Below are positions 23,881 through 36,161 of a stretch of DNA of 64,000 nucleotides, piece by piece. This stretch comes from Manihot esculenta (lineage: Eukaryota; Streptophyta; Magnoliopsida; Malpighiales; Euphorbiaceae): the NCBI RefSeq assembly GCF_001659605.2, contig NC_035165.2:11466445-11530444 (forward strand), read 5' to 3'. Below the pieces are notes generated by a model. The model saw only the letters and a list, made by a program, of their open reading frames with translations. It did no database searches and was not told the origin of the DNA. Positions within the stretch are counted from its first letter, which is position 1. Each line of letters starts with the position of its first letter. The position numbers and the translations under genes are program-made.

Positions 23881-24422
23881 TGTGACGTCCACCTGCTAGC
23901 TTATGGATTTTGTCCCACATCGGCGGAATACGATAAATCCAAATTATATATAATAGCTAGCACGAAACTACTAAATAACTTGGGTTAACCATTTTGGACC
24001 AAGTGAAAAATGGGTCCAAAAATTATTTGGGCTAGTTTGGGCCGGATTGTTTCAATTGGTATCAAAGCCACCTGGATCAGACAAATTGTGCGGAGCTAGT
24101 GGACCTACGAGGAAAGGGCTACCCGTGTGAGATGAGGTGGAGTCGCCCAAGGTACTAGCGAACCACAATACCTAAGGGTTCGGTCCTGGTTTACCAATTG
24201 TACCAATTCAGTTGCGATGAGGACGTTGCAAATTTAGCAGGAGAGAGTGTGACGTCCACCTGCAAGCTTGTGGATTTCGTCCCACATCGGTGGAATACGA
24301 CAAATCTGAATTATATATAATAGCTAGCACGAAACTATTAAATAACTTGGATTAACCATTTTGAACTAAGTGAAAAGTTGGATCCAAAAGTTATTTAGGC
24401 CAGTTTGGGCCGGGATGTTTCA
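23881..24422 (+). mobile_element. TRIM (miniature non-coding LTR retrotransposon)
   Basis: This is a complete 542-bp element. LTR1 is 23881-24054 and LTR2 is 24248-24422, about 175 bp each, from TGTGACGTCC to GTTTCA. A primer site TGGTATCAAAGCC lies at 24057-24069, one base different from the usual TGGTATCAGAGCC. A purine tract (GCAGGAGAGAG) precedes LTR2. Flanks are GGAGT and GGAGC, an imperfect 5-bp target duplication. Nothing is coded between the LTRs. It sits inside the Transposase_28-like gene. Confidence 0.88.
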
Positions 24423-25062
24423 GGAGCTTTCCCCAAAGCTGGGCGAGTGAGGACCCCGAGCCTGGCTCGCTTAAAGAAGGCTCTACCAAGATAAGACGAC
24501 GTTCCTCACCACCTTGGTGATGTCCATTTTTTGGAATGTGATCATCGTCTTGAGGAAGTCTAAAGTCTCTTCCCCATCCCTTTGAGGCTGGACCCTATCC
24601 ATTCGAGGCGGGATCCCATTCTTCCTCACCTTCACCCACATGTTCCAGCTCGTTCGGAAGCATCCAAAACCCACGAACGTTCGATGGTGGAGGATAAAAA
24701 ATTTTTCTTCCATCGCTTTAGTGAAAAAGGTATCCGGCCAAACAATGTCTGGCATTTTCTCCCACTGAAAAATCAAAACTCCTCGTTTCTTCGATTATTC
24801 AACTGATACCGTTGAGGAAAGAGGGTCATGCTTGACTCAATGTTGTTATTAGAACAAACAAATCGAAAGGCCATCAAGATTCTCCAACTGTTGGGATGTA
24901 GTTGGGCGACTGAAAGTTTATGAAATCAAAGGACCTCAACAAAAATAGGATCCATGAGGAACCAAAGACCCACCTTTAACTGCTCTTCATAGACTATGAT
25001 GTTATCCTCCACAGGGATTTGGTCATCCATCAAACGCTCGAGGACGGAGCACAAATGTAAAA
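24423..25062 (-). pseudogene. Transposase_28-like gene, conserved domain (fragment 2)
   Basis: Read leftward, short frames give YEEQLKVGLWFLMDPIFVEV, then QLHPNSWRILMAFRF, then a frame with WEKMPDIVWPDTFF and HRTFVGFGCFRTSWNMW. The order and motifs (YEEhhKxGLRFPL..FFVEVL, then QLHPNxWRhLxxF) are those of the plant 'putative gypsy type transposon / plant transposon protein' domain. Stops and frameshifts separate the segments. Across the solo LTR at 25063-27296 the coding sequence reads on directly from fragment 1 once one TSD copy is ignored. Confidence 0.75.
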
Positions 25063-27296
25063 TGTAACGACCCGAAAATCGGACCGCTACCGGCGCTAGG
25101 ATCCAGGTCGGCTTAAGGCCGCCGGGACCCGTAGCAAGCCTAACATGAAACCTGTAAACCTATTTAATCCCATACATGATCAACAACATACATAAAAATT
25201 TAAAACTTTTCTTTCATACATTCTATCATACACCAAACTCAACCTGTGCATGCACTGAACATAGTCACAATCATAAACTGACCCCTCTGTGGGATCTCAT
25301 CAATGCCCCCGATGGGTGGCATAACAAGTGTTGAGTTGGTTTACATCTACAACATAAAACATCTAAGATCATGTAATAAAAGGGATAACAACATCCATAG
25401 GGTCAAGCACAACTTCTAATCCTCAATATCATTATACATAACATGACTACTCAAACTTTACATCATTTTACAATTTATCATGTCCACTTTCTATCCATTA
25501 CAAACATATGACTTTACTCTTCTTGACTTCTCTGTCTAGCCCGTACCTGCAATCCTGGGGGATTAGGGAAAATGGGTGAGCTACTAGAGCCCAGTGAGCG
25601 AAATAATAAAACATTTAACATATATGATAACATGAAATGCATCATATCACAGCTAATCACAACAAGGATGAATTTGTCACCAATAGTCCTCTACATATTC
25701 CAACTGTGCCAGGGGCGTAGAATGGGCCTCACTGGTCTTTCTCTTACATAATCATAACATAGCATAATATAACATTCCAACTGTGCCAGGGGCGTAGAAT
25801 GGACCTCACTGGTCTTTCGTACCGTATCATCATCATATCATCACATATGAGGACTAAAGGATCATTCAACATTCATCCGCATCATCAACATATTATGCAA
25901 TGCAACATATTCGTGAATTCTAATGCAAACAACCTAATATATCTCATGGCATTCATGATGCGTGAATCATGCTAAGAATTAATTTATTTACTTTAAAACA
26001 TGAAGAGTTTATTCCACTCACCTCTGGGTAGCTCTGACTAGACACTGGAGCAGCTGAGCTCACTGCTGGGGTCCTCGGTTCCTCGGGTCCGAACCTACAC
26101 AGGTGGACTCAAATGAGGGACCAAACAACTAGAACATAACTCTAAAAACATCCCCCAAAAACCCCCTAAAACACCTTAAACAATCATGCAAAAACATGCA
26201 AAGGAAGGCTGAACAGGGCAGGTTCGGCGGCACCTTCGGCGGCCGAAAGTCCCTCCAGAGCCGAAACCCAGGCAGGTTCGGCGGCACCTTCGGCGGCCGA
26301 AAGTCCCAGACAGAGACGAAAGTCTCTTTTCGGGGGCAACTTCGGCAGCCGAAAGGCCTGCCTCCCAGGCAGGTTCGGCGGCCGAAAGTCCTTCGGCTGC
26401 CGAACCTGGTTTCTGCCAAAGGGCAGAAACTTGGTTCCCTTTGCACAAAAACTCCTCATTCCCAATCCAACATGCATATAACTCATTCAAATCATGCAAA
26501 TATACATACATTGGCTCCTAGGGGCTTCAAACTATCATAAAACCCATCTACAACACATCAAACAACACAAATCCAACATACATTGCCTATAAACCAACAT
26601 AAACCCAAAAACTCATAAAATCCTACACATGCATTTCTACTTCAAGAATCAACTTAAAACTTGTTAAAAACATGTAGTGAGCTCAAGATCGGCCCCTACC
26701 TCTTGAAGATCGAGAGGAAAACGACCCTAGCTCGAAGATAGGAGAGATTTGAGTTCTTGAACCTCAAAGCTCCAAAACTTGCTTTAAACTCGAAAATCTT
26801 CAAAACAAGATGAAAACTCATAAGAAAAGCATGAAAACTCGAAGGGAGAAGCTCAAAACAGAGGAGGGGCGGTGGAGAACTCACCTTGGCCGAAAACGGG
26901 AAGAAAAGCTTGCCCGTTTCGGCCATGGGGTCCTTTTATAGGGCTGCCCTTGCCACCTTTCGGCGGCCTAACGTGCCCCCACAGTGCATGCAAGTTCGGC
27001 GGCCGAACATGAGGTTCGGCGGCCGAACCTTGGCTGATTTAAACAAGGCTTTCGGAGGCCTAAAGCGCTCACAAAACCTCCCCACGTTCGGCCGCCAAAC
27101 ATAACTTTCGGCGGCCGAACCTGGCAAAGTCTCCAAAGCCTTCTCCACTCAAAACTTGAATTTATTTTCATTAAAGACCATAAAATACATCAAAACATTT
27201 TAAGAAGACATGGTTTTACCCTTCTAGAGGTCTCCGACATCCGAGATTCCACCGGACGATAGAAATTCCGATACCGGAGTCTAGCCGGGTATTACA
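25063..27296 (-). repeat. Solo LTR, same gypsy family (TSD TAAAA)
   Basis: A 2,234-bp LTR in reverse orientation runs from TGTAACGACC to GGGTATTACA. TAAAA flanks it at 25058-25062 and 27297-27301, so it is a true insertion later reduced by LTR-LTR recombination. It contains two GGCGTAGAATGGRCCTCACTGG repeats (25727-25813), palindromic clusters (26218-26405 and 26957-27120) and the leftward TATA near 26936. It interrupts the Transposase_28-like gene. Confidence 0.95.
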
Positions 27297-27514
27297 TAAA
27301 AGGTTTCTTGAGAAATTTAGTATTTATTATGAAGGCGATCTACATCTTACTCTGTTAGAATGGAAGGGATGTCACTTATTAGGCTGCCTTCACCTTCATG
27401 AGCGGCCCTCAGTGGAACGATAGAAGCTGGGGTGTGGATGGGGCCGTCGGAGAATGAGCTTGAGGCAGAACTTTCACCGGTAGTAAGAGAAGAAGAGGAA
27501 GTATTCCTATTCAT
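27297..27514 (-). pseudogene. Transposase_28-like gene, N-terminus (fragment 1)
   Basis: A leftward frame starts at ATG 27514 (MNRNTSSSSLTTGESS), Ser/Thr-rich, and reaches a stop before DVDRLHNKY near 27340. It then continues ISQETF, and YICAP follows beyond the solo LTR. This matches the usual start of the family, where a low-complexity N-terminus leads into an (L/D)R.KY.I motif. In-frame stops show it is a pseudogene. Confidence 0.6.
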
Positions 27515-27671
27515 TTTAAAAGGAAAAAAGCAAACAGGAATTACATTAAAAGCAAGTATGGATGAAAAAGAGTAGTTGAGTCTTTTCTAAAAACGAAAAT
27601 GTCGGTTATGAACAAAAGTGATACTTGTTATATGGCAGTTTCAACAATAGGCTTTAAATATGTCTCGAGAA

Positions 27672-28314
27672 ATAGGACAATCATCATTGATAGGCAGGAG
27701 CAGGCAAAATGACGTGAGCAGGGAAAGGCTAATCTAAATTAGCCACATGCTCCAAATCCTGAAGACAACTATCACCTTCGAATTTAAAAAATCGAAGACC
27801 AGTGGGGGAACCTCCGATATAACACAACAATTGTCCAAAGTAAGCTATGAGCTGTCATGATAGGACAGGACCACGTGGCAAGGGTCTGATAAGCCGATAC
27901 ACAGTTTCACTCGTGCAAAGGAAGACCAGGACTCCGGAACACCTAGTTCTTCATCAAGACTCGCCCTCTCCTGAAGAGATTGAGTATTCATATAATGTTA
28001 CCTTTAGTAGGTACAATCCAACAAATCCACATTACGCCTGTAATTAAGGAATCACCAATCAATCAGCCGATGAGATCTCCTATCAATTAGCCGGCACCAG
28101 CCGAATTTTCAAGGAATACTATAATTAACTCAATCTTCTTACAATATAAAAACTAATGATCACAGAGATAAAGGTACACAATTCTTACATAACTGCTCTT
28201 GAGTTTTAAGCAATTTCTTATACTCACCATATTCTTCAGTTTAGTGACTTGAGCATCGAAGTGGCTATCGTAAGCGCCAACCACCTCACATTTTCTTTCT
28301 TGCAGGACTGACCA
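27672..28314. repeat. Direct repeat, left copy (probable LTR)
   Basis: About 640 bp here recur at 28762-29404 with roughly 80% identity by eye. Shared marks include ACTRTCACCTTCGAATYTRA, GGGTCTGATAAGC, CATCAAGACT, GATGAGATCTCCTAT and a TATAAAA-type motif. The 3' part is CT-rich and ends in CTGACCAATCACAG. Spacing and content resemble degraded LTRs, but I see no clear TG..CA ends, primer site or target duplication. Confidence 0.6.
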
Positions 28315-28324
28315 ATCACAGTAC

Positions 28325-28660
28325 AGCGAGGCGGGCAACCGCCAGGTGAGTCTTTGAGTGTTAATCCCAAAAGACAAAAGGCGAGTTTCCGCTAAAAATT
28401 ATTACAAGACAGGTAACCGCCAAGAGAATTTTCGGATGTTAGTCCTAAAAAACACAGGCAATTTTTGCAAAAAACTCCACGAGGCGAGTAATTGCCAAGT
28501 AAGTATTCATATGTTAGGCCCAAAAGACAGACAATTTTCTGTTAAAAAGCTCCACAAGATGGGTAACCACCAAGAGAGTTTTCAGGTGTTAGTGCCAAAA
28601 GGCAAAAGCGAGTTTCTGCCAAAAATCGCCACGAGACAGGTATCTGCCAAGCTAACGACC
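28325..28660 (+). repeat. Short tandem repeats between the two direct repeats
   Basis: Four to five diverged units of about 75 bp share a core like GGTAACCGCCAAGAGAGTTTT, then TTAGTCCCAAAAG and CGAGTTTCTGCCAAAAA. The open frame over this stretch only reflects the repeat period. No known function can be assigned. Confidence 0.65.
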
Positions 28661-28761
28661 GGGTGATAATCATGATTAATAAAATCCTTAAGCCGTTATC
28701 ATAACCAAGTGTAAAGTTCAGTTTATTATTTTCAAGTTATTTATTCCATAACCATAAGGCA

Positions 28762-29404
28762 ATAATCATTTATGATCAAGGGCAGGTAGCACGATGCAAG
28801 TGTGGAAAGCCAATCTAGATATGTTATGTGTCCACAATCGTGAAGTCAACTGTCACCTTCGAATCTGAAGAATCGAAGAGCGGTAGGAGACCTCTAATAT
28901 TACACAACAATTGCGCAAAGTAAGCTATAAACTGTCACTATAAGACAGGGCCACATGGCAAGGGTCTGATAAGCTGATATGCGATCCCACCCATAGAAAG
29001 GAAGATCTGAACACTGTAGTACAAGATTCTTCATCAAGACTGGCCCTCTCCTAAATGGGTCGAGTCTTCACATAAAGTTACCACTAATATATATATTCCA
29101 GCAAATTCTCATTATGCCTGTAATTACAGGATCCTCAATTAATTAGCTGATGAGATCTCCTATTAATTAGCCAGCACCGGCTGAATTCTCAAAAAATGCT
29201 ATAAATAACTTTATCTTCTTACAGTATAAAAGCTAATTATCATAGAGATAAATATACACAATTCTTACACAGTTACTCTTGAATTTTAAACAATTTCTTA
29301 TACTCGCTCTATTTTTCAGTTTACTGACTTAAGTGTCGGAGTGGCTTCCTAAGTGTCAACTACCTCACATTCTCTTCCTTGCAAAACTGACCAATCACAG
29401 CACA
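28762..29404. repeat. Direct repeat, right copy (probable LTR)
   Basis: This is the second copy of the 27672-28314 sequence. The pair with only tandem repeats between looks like a non-autonomous or heavily deleted LTR element, but the assignment is tentative. Confidence 0.6.
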
Positions 29405-32400
29405 GCTCTATTTCGACCACATCAGTAATTATAGTTTTTATTTATTAATAAAAATATTTTTAGAATAAAATTACAAGTATTGATTAACATTGTATTAAAA
29501 TAGATCAAATTATTTTTTATCAAATTAATAATTTTTTGCACTTGGGTTTTTAAGGTAGTTCGCTTTAGATTATGCTTATTACGAAGACATAAATATTAAC
29601 AACTAATTAATTGTTTTTTTTCACACATCAAATGAAGTATTTGTTATTTTAATAAAATATTTTAATCATTTTCTAAATTTTATATTTTTGAAATCATAAC
29701 AGGAGGTTTTATTTTTTTTTTTTTTTTTTTTTTGTAAATTAGAGCAATTAACCTAATTAATGCTCCTATACATATAGTGTAGAGGGTATAAAAAAAAAAT
29801 TTAAGTAGAATGTCTACAATTATCAAATTTAAGTTTATTTATCTTTATGATAAAAAAAAAAGAGCTACCAATATATAGTCTATTATTCTCCCGTTGAATA
29901 AGAGAAAGTAGGATTTAATATAATTTTATAATGATAAAAATATAAAAATATAAAATTTAATTTTAAATTTAAAATGAGATGATTCCAAAGTGTTATCCAT
30001 TATTTTTAATTATTTATATGTATTAATAAAAAAAATAGAAAAACCACATGGAAATGTGTCGATTTTTGAACATTATTTTAAGATTCTTATGTTTCAAATA
30101 TAAATTAGAATATTATTAAGAACTAATATTTAAATTTTTATAAATATTTTAGCGAATAATTATTTAAATATTAATGTTATATTTATAAAAAGTAAAATAT
30201 ATAAATTTATTACTAAATAAAATAATATTTTTGTGAAATAAGTCAAATCTACCTTGCACTTTTCATTGAGCTCAAATAAATTAATTTTTTATTTTTTTAG
30301 GCCAAATAGACCCACAATATTTAAGACCAAATGCATCATAACATATCAAAATATTAATTTTTAAATGATTTTTTAGATTATAATTCTTTATTTTTTTTTT
30401 CATTTTTCTAATTTTTATTTTTATTTTAGTTAAAATAATATACAAGTTTTAAAATTTTAAAATTTAATAAAATAATATTTTATTAGTAAACAATTAAGAT
30501 ACTAATATATTGGAATATATTTAGTTTTAAATTTAAAATTTATTAGTCTATTTAATCCAAAAAATTAAAATGAACTATATTTGGCCCTTGATAAAATTTA
30601 TAGGGCCACATTTAGACTTATTTCTATTATTTTTACCATTTAATTATTTAATAAACTTAGATTAAAATTTTTTTTATTTTTTTATTTTTCATTATAAAAT
30701 AAAAATATAATTTAGCCATAAATGATTACAATACTCTTATTAGAATAAATAATTTCAAAAAATTTAATTTGATTAATTTATTAATTAATTAAAATTTTAT
30801 TTTAAATTAAAAATTAATTTTTTAATTTAAAAAAATTACTTAAAAAACTTAAAATTGTACGTGATTAAAAATTCATTTGAATTATTTTATCATGGAATTT
30901 TTCCATCTCCTTTTCTATCGGCTAGTTCAGCTGTCCTTACCTTAGAGAGTGAGTGTCTCCTTTCTGCCTGCATATTTTTTGGGTTTTCTTTTTCTTTTGG
31001 CCTAGCCAGATTTTAGCCAATTGAGAGTTGATTACATGTGATCTGTTCTTTTTCCTATGAACTTTATGTGATAGGTTTTGTAAGGTCTTTACTTACAAAA
31101 AACAGTTTTGGATTCAACCCCTAACGTTCACAACATTGGCTTTCGATTTCGACTTCCGATCCCTTCAGTATCGTTCACAACGTTGGCTTTCGATTTCGAC
31201 TTCCGATCCCTTCAGTCTATATGAAATTTCCAATGAGCTTGCTGAGTTTGCATCTCCTTGGTTATTCTTTGGTGCTTATTTATAAGCATATTATAGTTTT
31301 TCTCTTGGACTCTATATATTTATTTTTCTAGCCCTGAAGGAAGACACATACATCGGCATGAGAAATTTGACTGTGTCATCACCAAAATTTTGGGTTGGAT
31401 CTATTTGTTTAGCTGTTAGGGTTTCCTTGGTTAAGCTCATGGGCTTTAGCTCATGGACCTCTCTTAAACTTTATTTGGAATGGATAATTTTGAATAAGTT
31501 TTAAAAAAATGAATTTATTTTCTTAAACTTTTGTATTTGACAAAATTAATAGTATAAAAATTCAATTCTCTTCATTTTTTAGAATTGATTTTAAATTAAG
31601 AATAAATCTTGTCAAAATTATTAGAATTTTATAAAAAATGATTTCACTCAAAATTACTTAATTAGCACTCTGAGAATTTTTTTTCCTTCTCTTTTTATTT
31701 TTTTTATTTTAACTTTAAATTTATTTCTTATTTTTTTAATTAATAACTGTTATTTTAAAAAATTAATTTAATTTAATATTCACTATTAATATTTAATGTA
31801 TTTATAATTAATATTAAGATATTTATTTTTAAATATTATAAAAATATTAATAATGATTTTTCATGATAAAATAATTCTTATTTATAAGAATAAATATTTA
31901 TGTTTAGTTTAAAAATAATAAAAATTAATGATGAATAAATTATGATCCGAAATCCTATGGATCACGTCTAAAAACTCTATGACGAGATGAAATAATTTCA
32001 AAAATCAACAATAAACCCTTTCTATGGCACTTAACGCAAAATATAGCGAGAATACTAATAATTGAGAATTAGAGAAATAAGATAAACGGCACAATTGAAT
32101 TAATAAATTTAGTTTGATTGTTGATGCAATTGAAAGAATGCAATCGCGCTTTCATAATAACAAAAGCATACAAATAACATAAATAATTCTTAATTTTAAT
32201 TCCATTTAAAAAAAATCTTAATTTTGATTAAAAGTTTGCCACGCAAAGGACGACCGGAGTTTATAGAGAAAAAACTAAACTTTAACTCTAAAAGACTAAG
32301 AATAAAGTAAATTCTAAAATATTAAATAAAATGGGATGAATTAAAAGCCAACAGTAAAGGGGCGCGGCTCAGTAAGGTCCAATTCAGGCCCCAAAACATC

Positions 32401-32582
32401 AAATTACTTAGTTAAATAAGTCTAAATACAAATAAATTAACTTATGAAATATAACCATCAATTAAATAGATATACTCCTTACACAGTATCTAAACTAAAT
32501 AAATCAATAAATGATAGATTATGGAAAGTAGCAAACAAGTCCACCAATGTCAAATTAGACAATAACATTTTCAACACACACC
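29405..32582. other. AT-rich intergenic DNA, no gene seen
   Basis: The stretch is long and very AT-rich, with homopolymer runs (poly-T at 29710-29735) and no convincing ORF. A less AT-rich island at 30895-31460 contains a 47-bp tandem duplication but no recognisable protein. The section 31930-32580 may be the degraded LTR of the gypsy remnant to its right. Confidence 0.6.
31125..31218 (+). repeat. 47-bp tandem duplication
   Basis: The unit starting CGTTCACAAC is present at 31125-31171 and 31172-31218 with almost no difference between copies, so the duplication is recent. Confidence 0.85.
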
Positions 32583-33950
32583 TCAAAGTAATGAGAGTAG
32601 TTTAGGTGTACCTTCAAACTCCACATAGCACTTGTTGAAAGCAAGTTCACTAAGTTCTTGTGTAATTTGTTCTTGAATGGATAAAAACATGACTACCTCA
32701 AACTTCTTTGCATGACTCCTTGTGATAGGTCTACTAGGGAGCACTAATGTATCTCCCATGCTCCCTTGAGCTCCTTGAATGAGTGATGGATGATCCATAT
32801 CATTCTCCCTTTCCTCAAAAAAAATTATCTTCAAATCTGTATCATAGTCAAAAGGAGACAAGTGACTAACATTGAAAGTAGCTGAAACATTATACTTACC
32901 AGGCAAGTCTATCTTGTATGTATTGTCATTTATGCGTTTCAAGACTTAAAAAGGACCATCCCCACACACATCAAACTTGTTCTTCCTTTGGTTGGAAAAT
33001 CCCTCCTTTCTGAAGTGCACCCAAATCTAATCTCTAAGAGCAAACACCGCTTTCTTCCTTTCTCGGTTTGCCCTATTTACATACATCTAATTCTTCTTCT
33101 CTATGTTAACCCAAGACCTCTAACGTAAAGACTTCACTAATTTTACCTTTTTGTCTCCATTTAAACTAGTAAGCTTATGTAAAGGCAAATGAACAAGATC
33201 CAAAACAGTCAATGGGTTAAAACTATAAACAATTTCAAATGGAGTGTAACCTAGAAGAGTGTATCCTACGGTTATAAGCAAACTCAATGAATGGCAAACA
33301 ATCTTCCTAAATTTTTAAGTTCTTACTCACAATAGCACGAAGCAAATTACCTAATGTCATATTCATAAACATCAGTTTGACCATTTGTGGATGACAAGTA
33401 GTAGAATATAACAATTTAGTACCTAATTTACCCCACAAAACCCTCCAAAACTGTGAAAGAAACTTTGCATCCCTATAGTCCATAGTATCCCATATAATTG
33501 TACTACCTCGCTAAAGAATAGGTCAACAACATTACTAGCATCATAAGTTTTACAACAACGAATGAAATGTGCCATCTTGCTAAACTTATCAACCACAACA
33601 CATATGTTATCTTTACCATGCTTAGTCCTAGGTAAACCAAACACAAAATCCATATATATATATATATCAACCCAAAGTGAACTAGAAACAGGTAAAAACA
33701 TATATAATCTATGAGGCATATACATAGATTTTGGCCTGCCTATAAATAATATAAGCATTATACAATTTTTTCACATTTTTATACATATGAGACCAATAAA
33801 AATGTTATAACAAAATATCATAAGTCTTATGTACACCAAAGTAACCCATTAATCCCTCACAATGACAAATCAAGTTATTATCGCTTAATTCAAAGTTTAC
33901 GAGATGAGAATTATATTTGAAAAACGTGAAATAATGAGAAAACTAAATCA
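32583..33950 (-). pseudogene. Gypsy integrase remnant (different family)
   Basis: Leftward fragments give the integrase zinc-binding region (HKTYDILLQHFYW at about 33840-33790), the catalytic core start ([15 protein letters not shown] and [10 protein letters not shown] at 33423-33758), and a C-terminal segment (NTYKIDLPGKYNVSATFNVS, frame 32942-32583). The catalytic segments are separated by frameshifts and deletions. The sequence is clearly not the family of copies A-C. It is an old dead Ty3/gypsy copy, and no reverse transcriptase remains in the window. Confidence 0.8.
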
Positions 33951-34844
33951 CAATCTCTTCGGCTCATGTGGACAGACAATACAATTTCAATTGTATAATG
34001 CATGTATGACCAAATTGTATTTAGACCAATTTTGTTATTTTGATATTTTAATATTTTATAAAATTTATTTTAAATTAATTTAGTCTAAATTAGAAACTAA
34101 ATTCATACAGCTTATTAGGAAATGATTTCTCCAACACAATTTAAAAAAATGATCTTTAATATAATTTAAGTTTGACTATTTGACTACATACTCTTCCTAT
34201 ATTGTAATTATACCTTTCTATACTAGAAAAATTAGGATTTTGAGTCTATAAAAACACCGTTAAGGTGGCCAGCACAAATTAATCAATGAAGAGAAATAAT
34301 ATTATGCACAATATTTTGATTCTTTTTCATTATTTAAAAATTTATCAAGGTTCAACCTTGTAATTTTCTAATATAATTTACTTCATACTTAGTTAATTTA
34401 TCAAGAATTTTTTTTTTATATTTTTTAAGTAGAATCGCTTGATTATCTATGTAACTAATTACATTGATTAGGATACAGTAGAGTAATTTTTTGTATTATT
34501 AATTTATTCGACATAAAAGAATTCAAATAAATTTTATTTTATTTAGATTGATTTCAAAAAATAACAATGAATTACAAAAAGTGCATACTAACTAAGGGCT
34601 TAGATTTGTATTCCTATTTTTTGCCTCTAGGTTCCTTGCTTATTATTGAAATTTTACCTGCAGCAAAAAATAAAGGAATTTTTTTATCTTGTAAGATGAA
34701 TGGTTCTGAACGAATTCAATAAGAATATAAGAAACTTTTCTACTTTATAAATTTGTTTTTTAAAAAATAGTTCAAATGGAAATTTTTAATTTATTTTTCC
34801 AGAACTGGACCCTCCTTTTGAGAATCCATGGAAAATTATGAACC
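33951..34844. other. AT-rich spacer upstream of the PPR gene
   Basis: No ORF or RNA gene was recognised. The stretch should hold the PPR promoter, but no TATA box could be picked out with confidence among the many AT runs. Confidence 0.5.
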
Positions 34845-36161
34845 ATGCTGGTTCCTTTCTCACGATTCCTGAAATGCACAGGAAATCCAGCCCCAGCTCC
34901 ATGCTTCTTCAGAAAATGCTTTAACGCATGGGCTTCACAAATCAAGAATGCCTCCTCCCCCTACAAAGCTTTGGACCTCTACTTCCAAATGCACCGCCGC
35001 TCCGTCCCTTTTGATAGCTTCTCTATTCTCTTCACACTCAAATCATGCACCCGTTTGCAGAGCCTCGTCATCATTCGTCATCTCCATTCTCATATAATCA
35101 AATTGGGATTCATCACTCACGTATACGTTGCCACTTCTCTACTCCATGCTTATGTTGTTACATCATTTAGTAATGCTCGTGTATTGTTCGACGAAATGCC
35201 TGAGAGAAACACTGTTACGTGGAATACAATGATTACAGCGTATTCAAGGTCAGGGAATATAAAAAAAGCACGGGGCATTTTTGAGGAAATGCCGTTGAGG
35301 AATGCGGCTTCTTTGTCTGCCATGATTAGGGCCTACTTTGACCGTGGCTATTGGGATCAAGGGCTATCGTTATTTCGAGAAATGATATCAAGTGGGGAAA
35401 TAAAACCAGACGAAGTGACCGTGGGAACTGTTTTATCATGTTGCATAAACTTAGGCTCTCTTGCATTGCTAGTTGGGGAGTCGGTTCATGGCTTTACTGT
35501 GAAGAATGGGTGGGAGCTGAATGTGGAAATTGGCACAATTCTGGTTGACATGTATGCTAAGTGCGGTCATATGAAGAATTCTTTCAGACTTTTTGATTTG
35601 ATGCCAGAAAGGAATGTCATGTCTTGGACTGCGTTGATATGTGGGGCATCACAAAATGGCTTTAGTCAGGAAGCGTTGATCTTGTTTAAGATGATGCAAG
35701 AGACAAACGTTAGACCTAATGAGCTGACTTTCACTGGCATTCTTAATGCGTGTGCTCATTCGGGGCTAATTGAAGAAGGCAGAAAATATTTCAAGATGAT
35801 TGAAGAGTATGGTTTGGAGCACAGAATTCAGCATTATGGATGCATGGTTGATCTGCTTGGCAAGGCAGGGTTGTTAGAAGAAGCTTATGAGGTTATTAAG
35901 AAAATGAAACTTGATACTAATGCTTTTATCTGGGGCTCCTTTTTATCAGCCTGCAAGGAGCATAAGCAGTTTGACATGGCTGAAATAGTGATTGAACCCA
36001 TCTTGAGTGCAATAAAGCCAGAGAATGATGGAGGCATTTATACTCTTATTTGTGATTTGTATGCTTTAAATGAGAAATGGGATGATGCAGAGAGAGTGAG
36101 AAAATTAATGCTTAATCAAAATGTGAGAAAAGCCAGAGGCTCTAGTTTTATCAGAAATTGA
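34845..36161 (+). CDS. PPR protein, PLS class with E domain
   Basis: This is an intronless gene for a 438-residue pentatricopeptide repeat protein. Such proteins bind organellar RNA in mitochondria or plastids, and PLS-E members are mostly C-to-U RNA-editing specificity factors. About nine to ten 31-36-residue helical repeats run from around residue 30 to 350 (for example TWNTMITAYSRSGNIKKARG and SWTALICGASQNGFSQEAL). They are followed by an E-type tail (FIWGSFLSACKEH, then RKLMLNQNVRKARGSSFI). No DYW deaminase domain is present. The N-terminus is basic and Ser/Cys-rich, consistent with an organelle transit peptide. ATG 34845 is the first in-frame Met and no stop interrupts the frame. The RNA target cannot be read from sequence alone. 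It may be shorter than typical editing factors. Confidence 0.93.
   Translation: MLVPFSRFLKCTGNPAPAPCFFRKCFNAWASQIKNASSPYKALDLYFQMHRRSVPFDSFSILFTLKSCTRLQSLVIIRHLHSHIIKLGFITHVYVATSLLHAYVVTSFSNARVLFDEMPERNTVTWNTMITAYSRSGNIKKARGIFEEMPLRNAASLSAMIRAYFDRGYWDQGLSLFREMISSGEIKPDEVTVGTVLSCCINLGSLALLVGESVHGFTVKNGWELNVEIGTILVDMYAKCGHMKNSFRLFDLMPERNVMSWTALICGASQNGFSQEALILFKMMQETNVRPNELTFTGILNACAHSGLIEEGRKYFKMIEEYGLEHRIQHYGCMVDLLGKAGLLEEAYEVIKKMKLDTNAFIWGSFLSACKEHKQFDMAEIVIEPILSAIKPENDGGIYTLICDLYALNEKWDDAERVRKLMLNQNVRKARGSSFIRN

Noticed and set aside
28358..28666. 102-residue ORF with repeating KMGNHQES-like motifs
   Set aside because: The periodicity is that of the DNA tandem repeat; the frame is not kept from unit to unit and there is no supporting signal.
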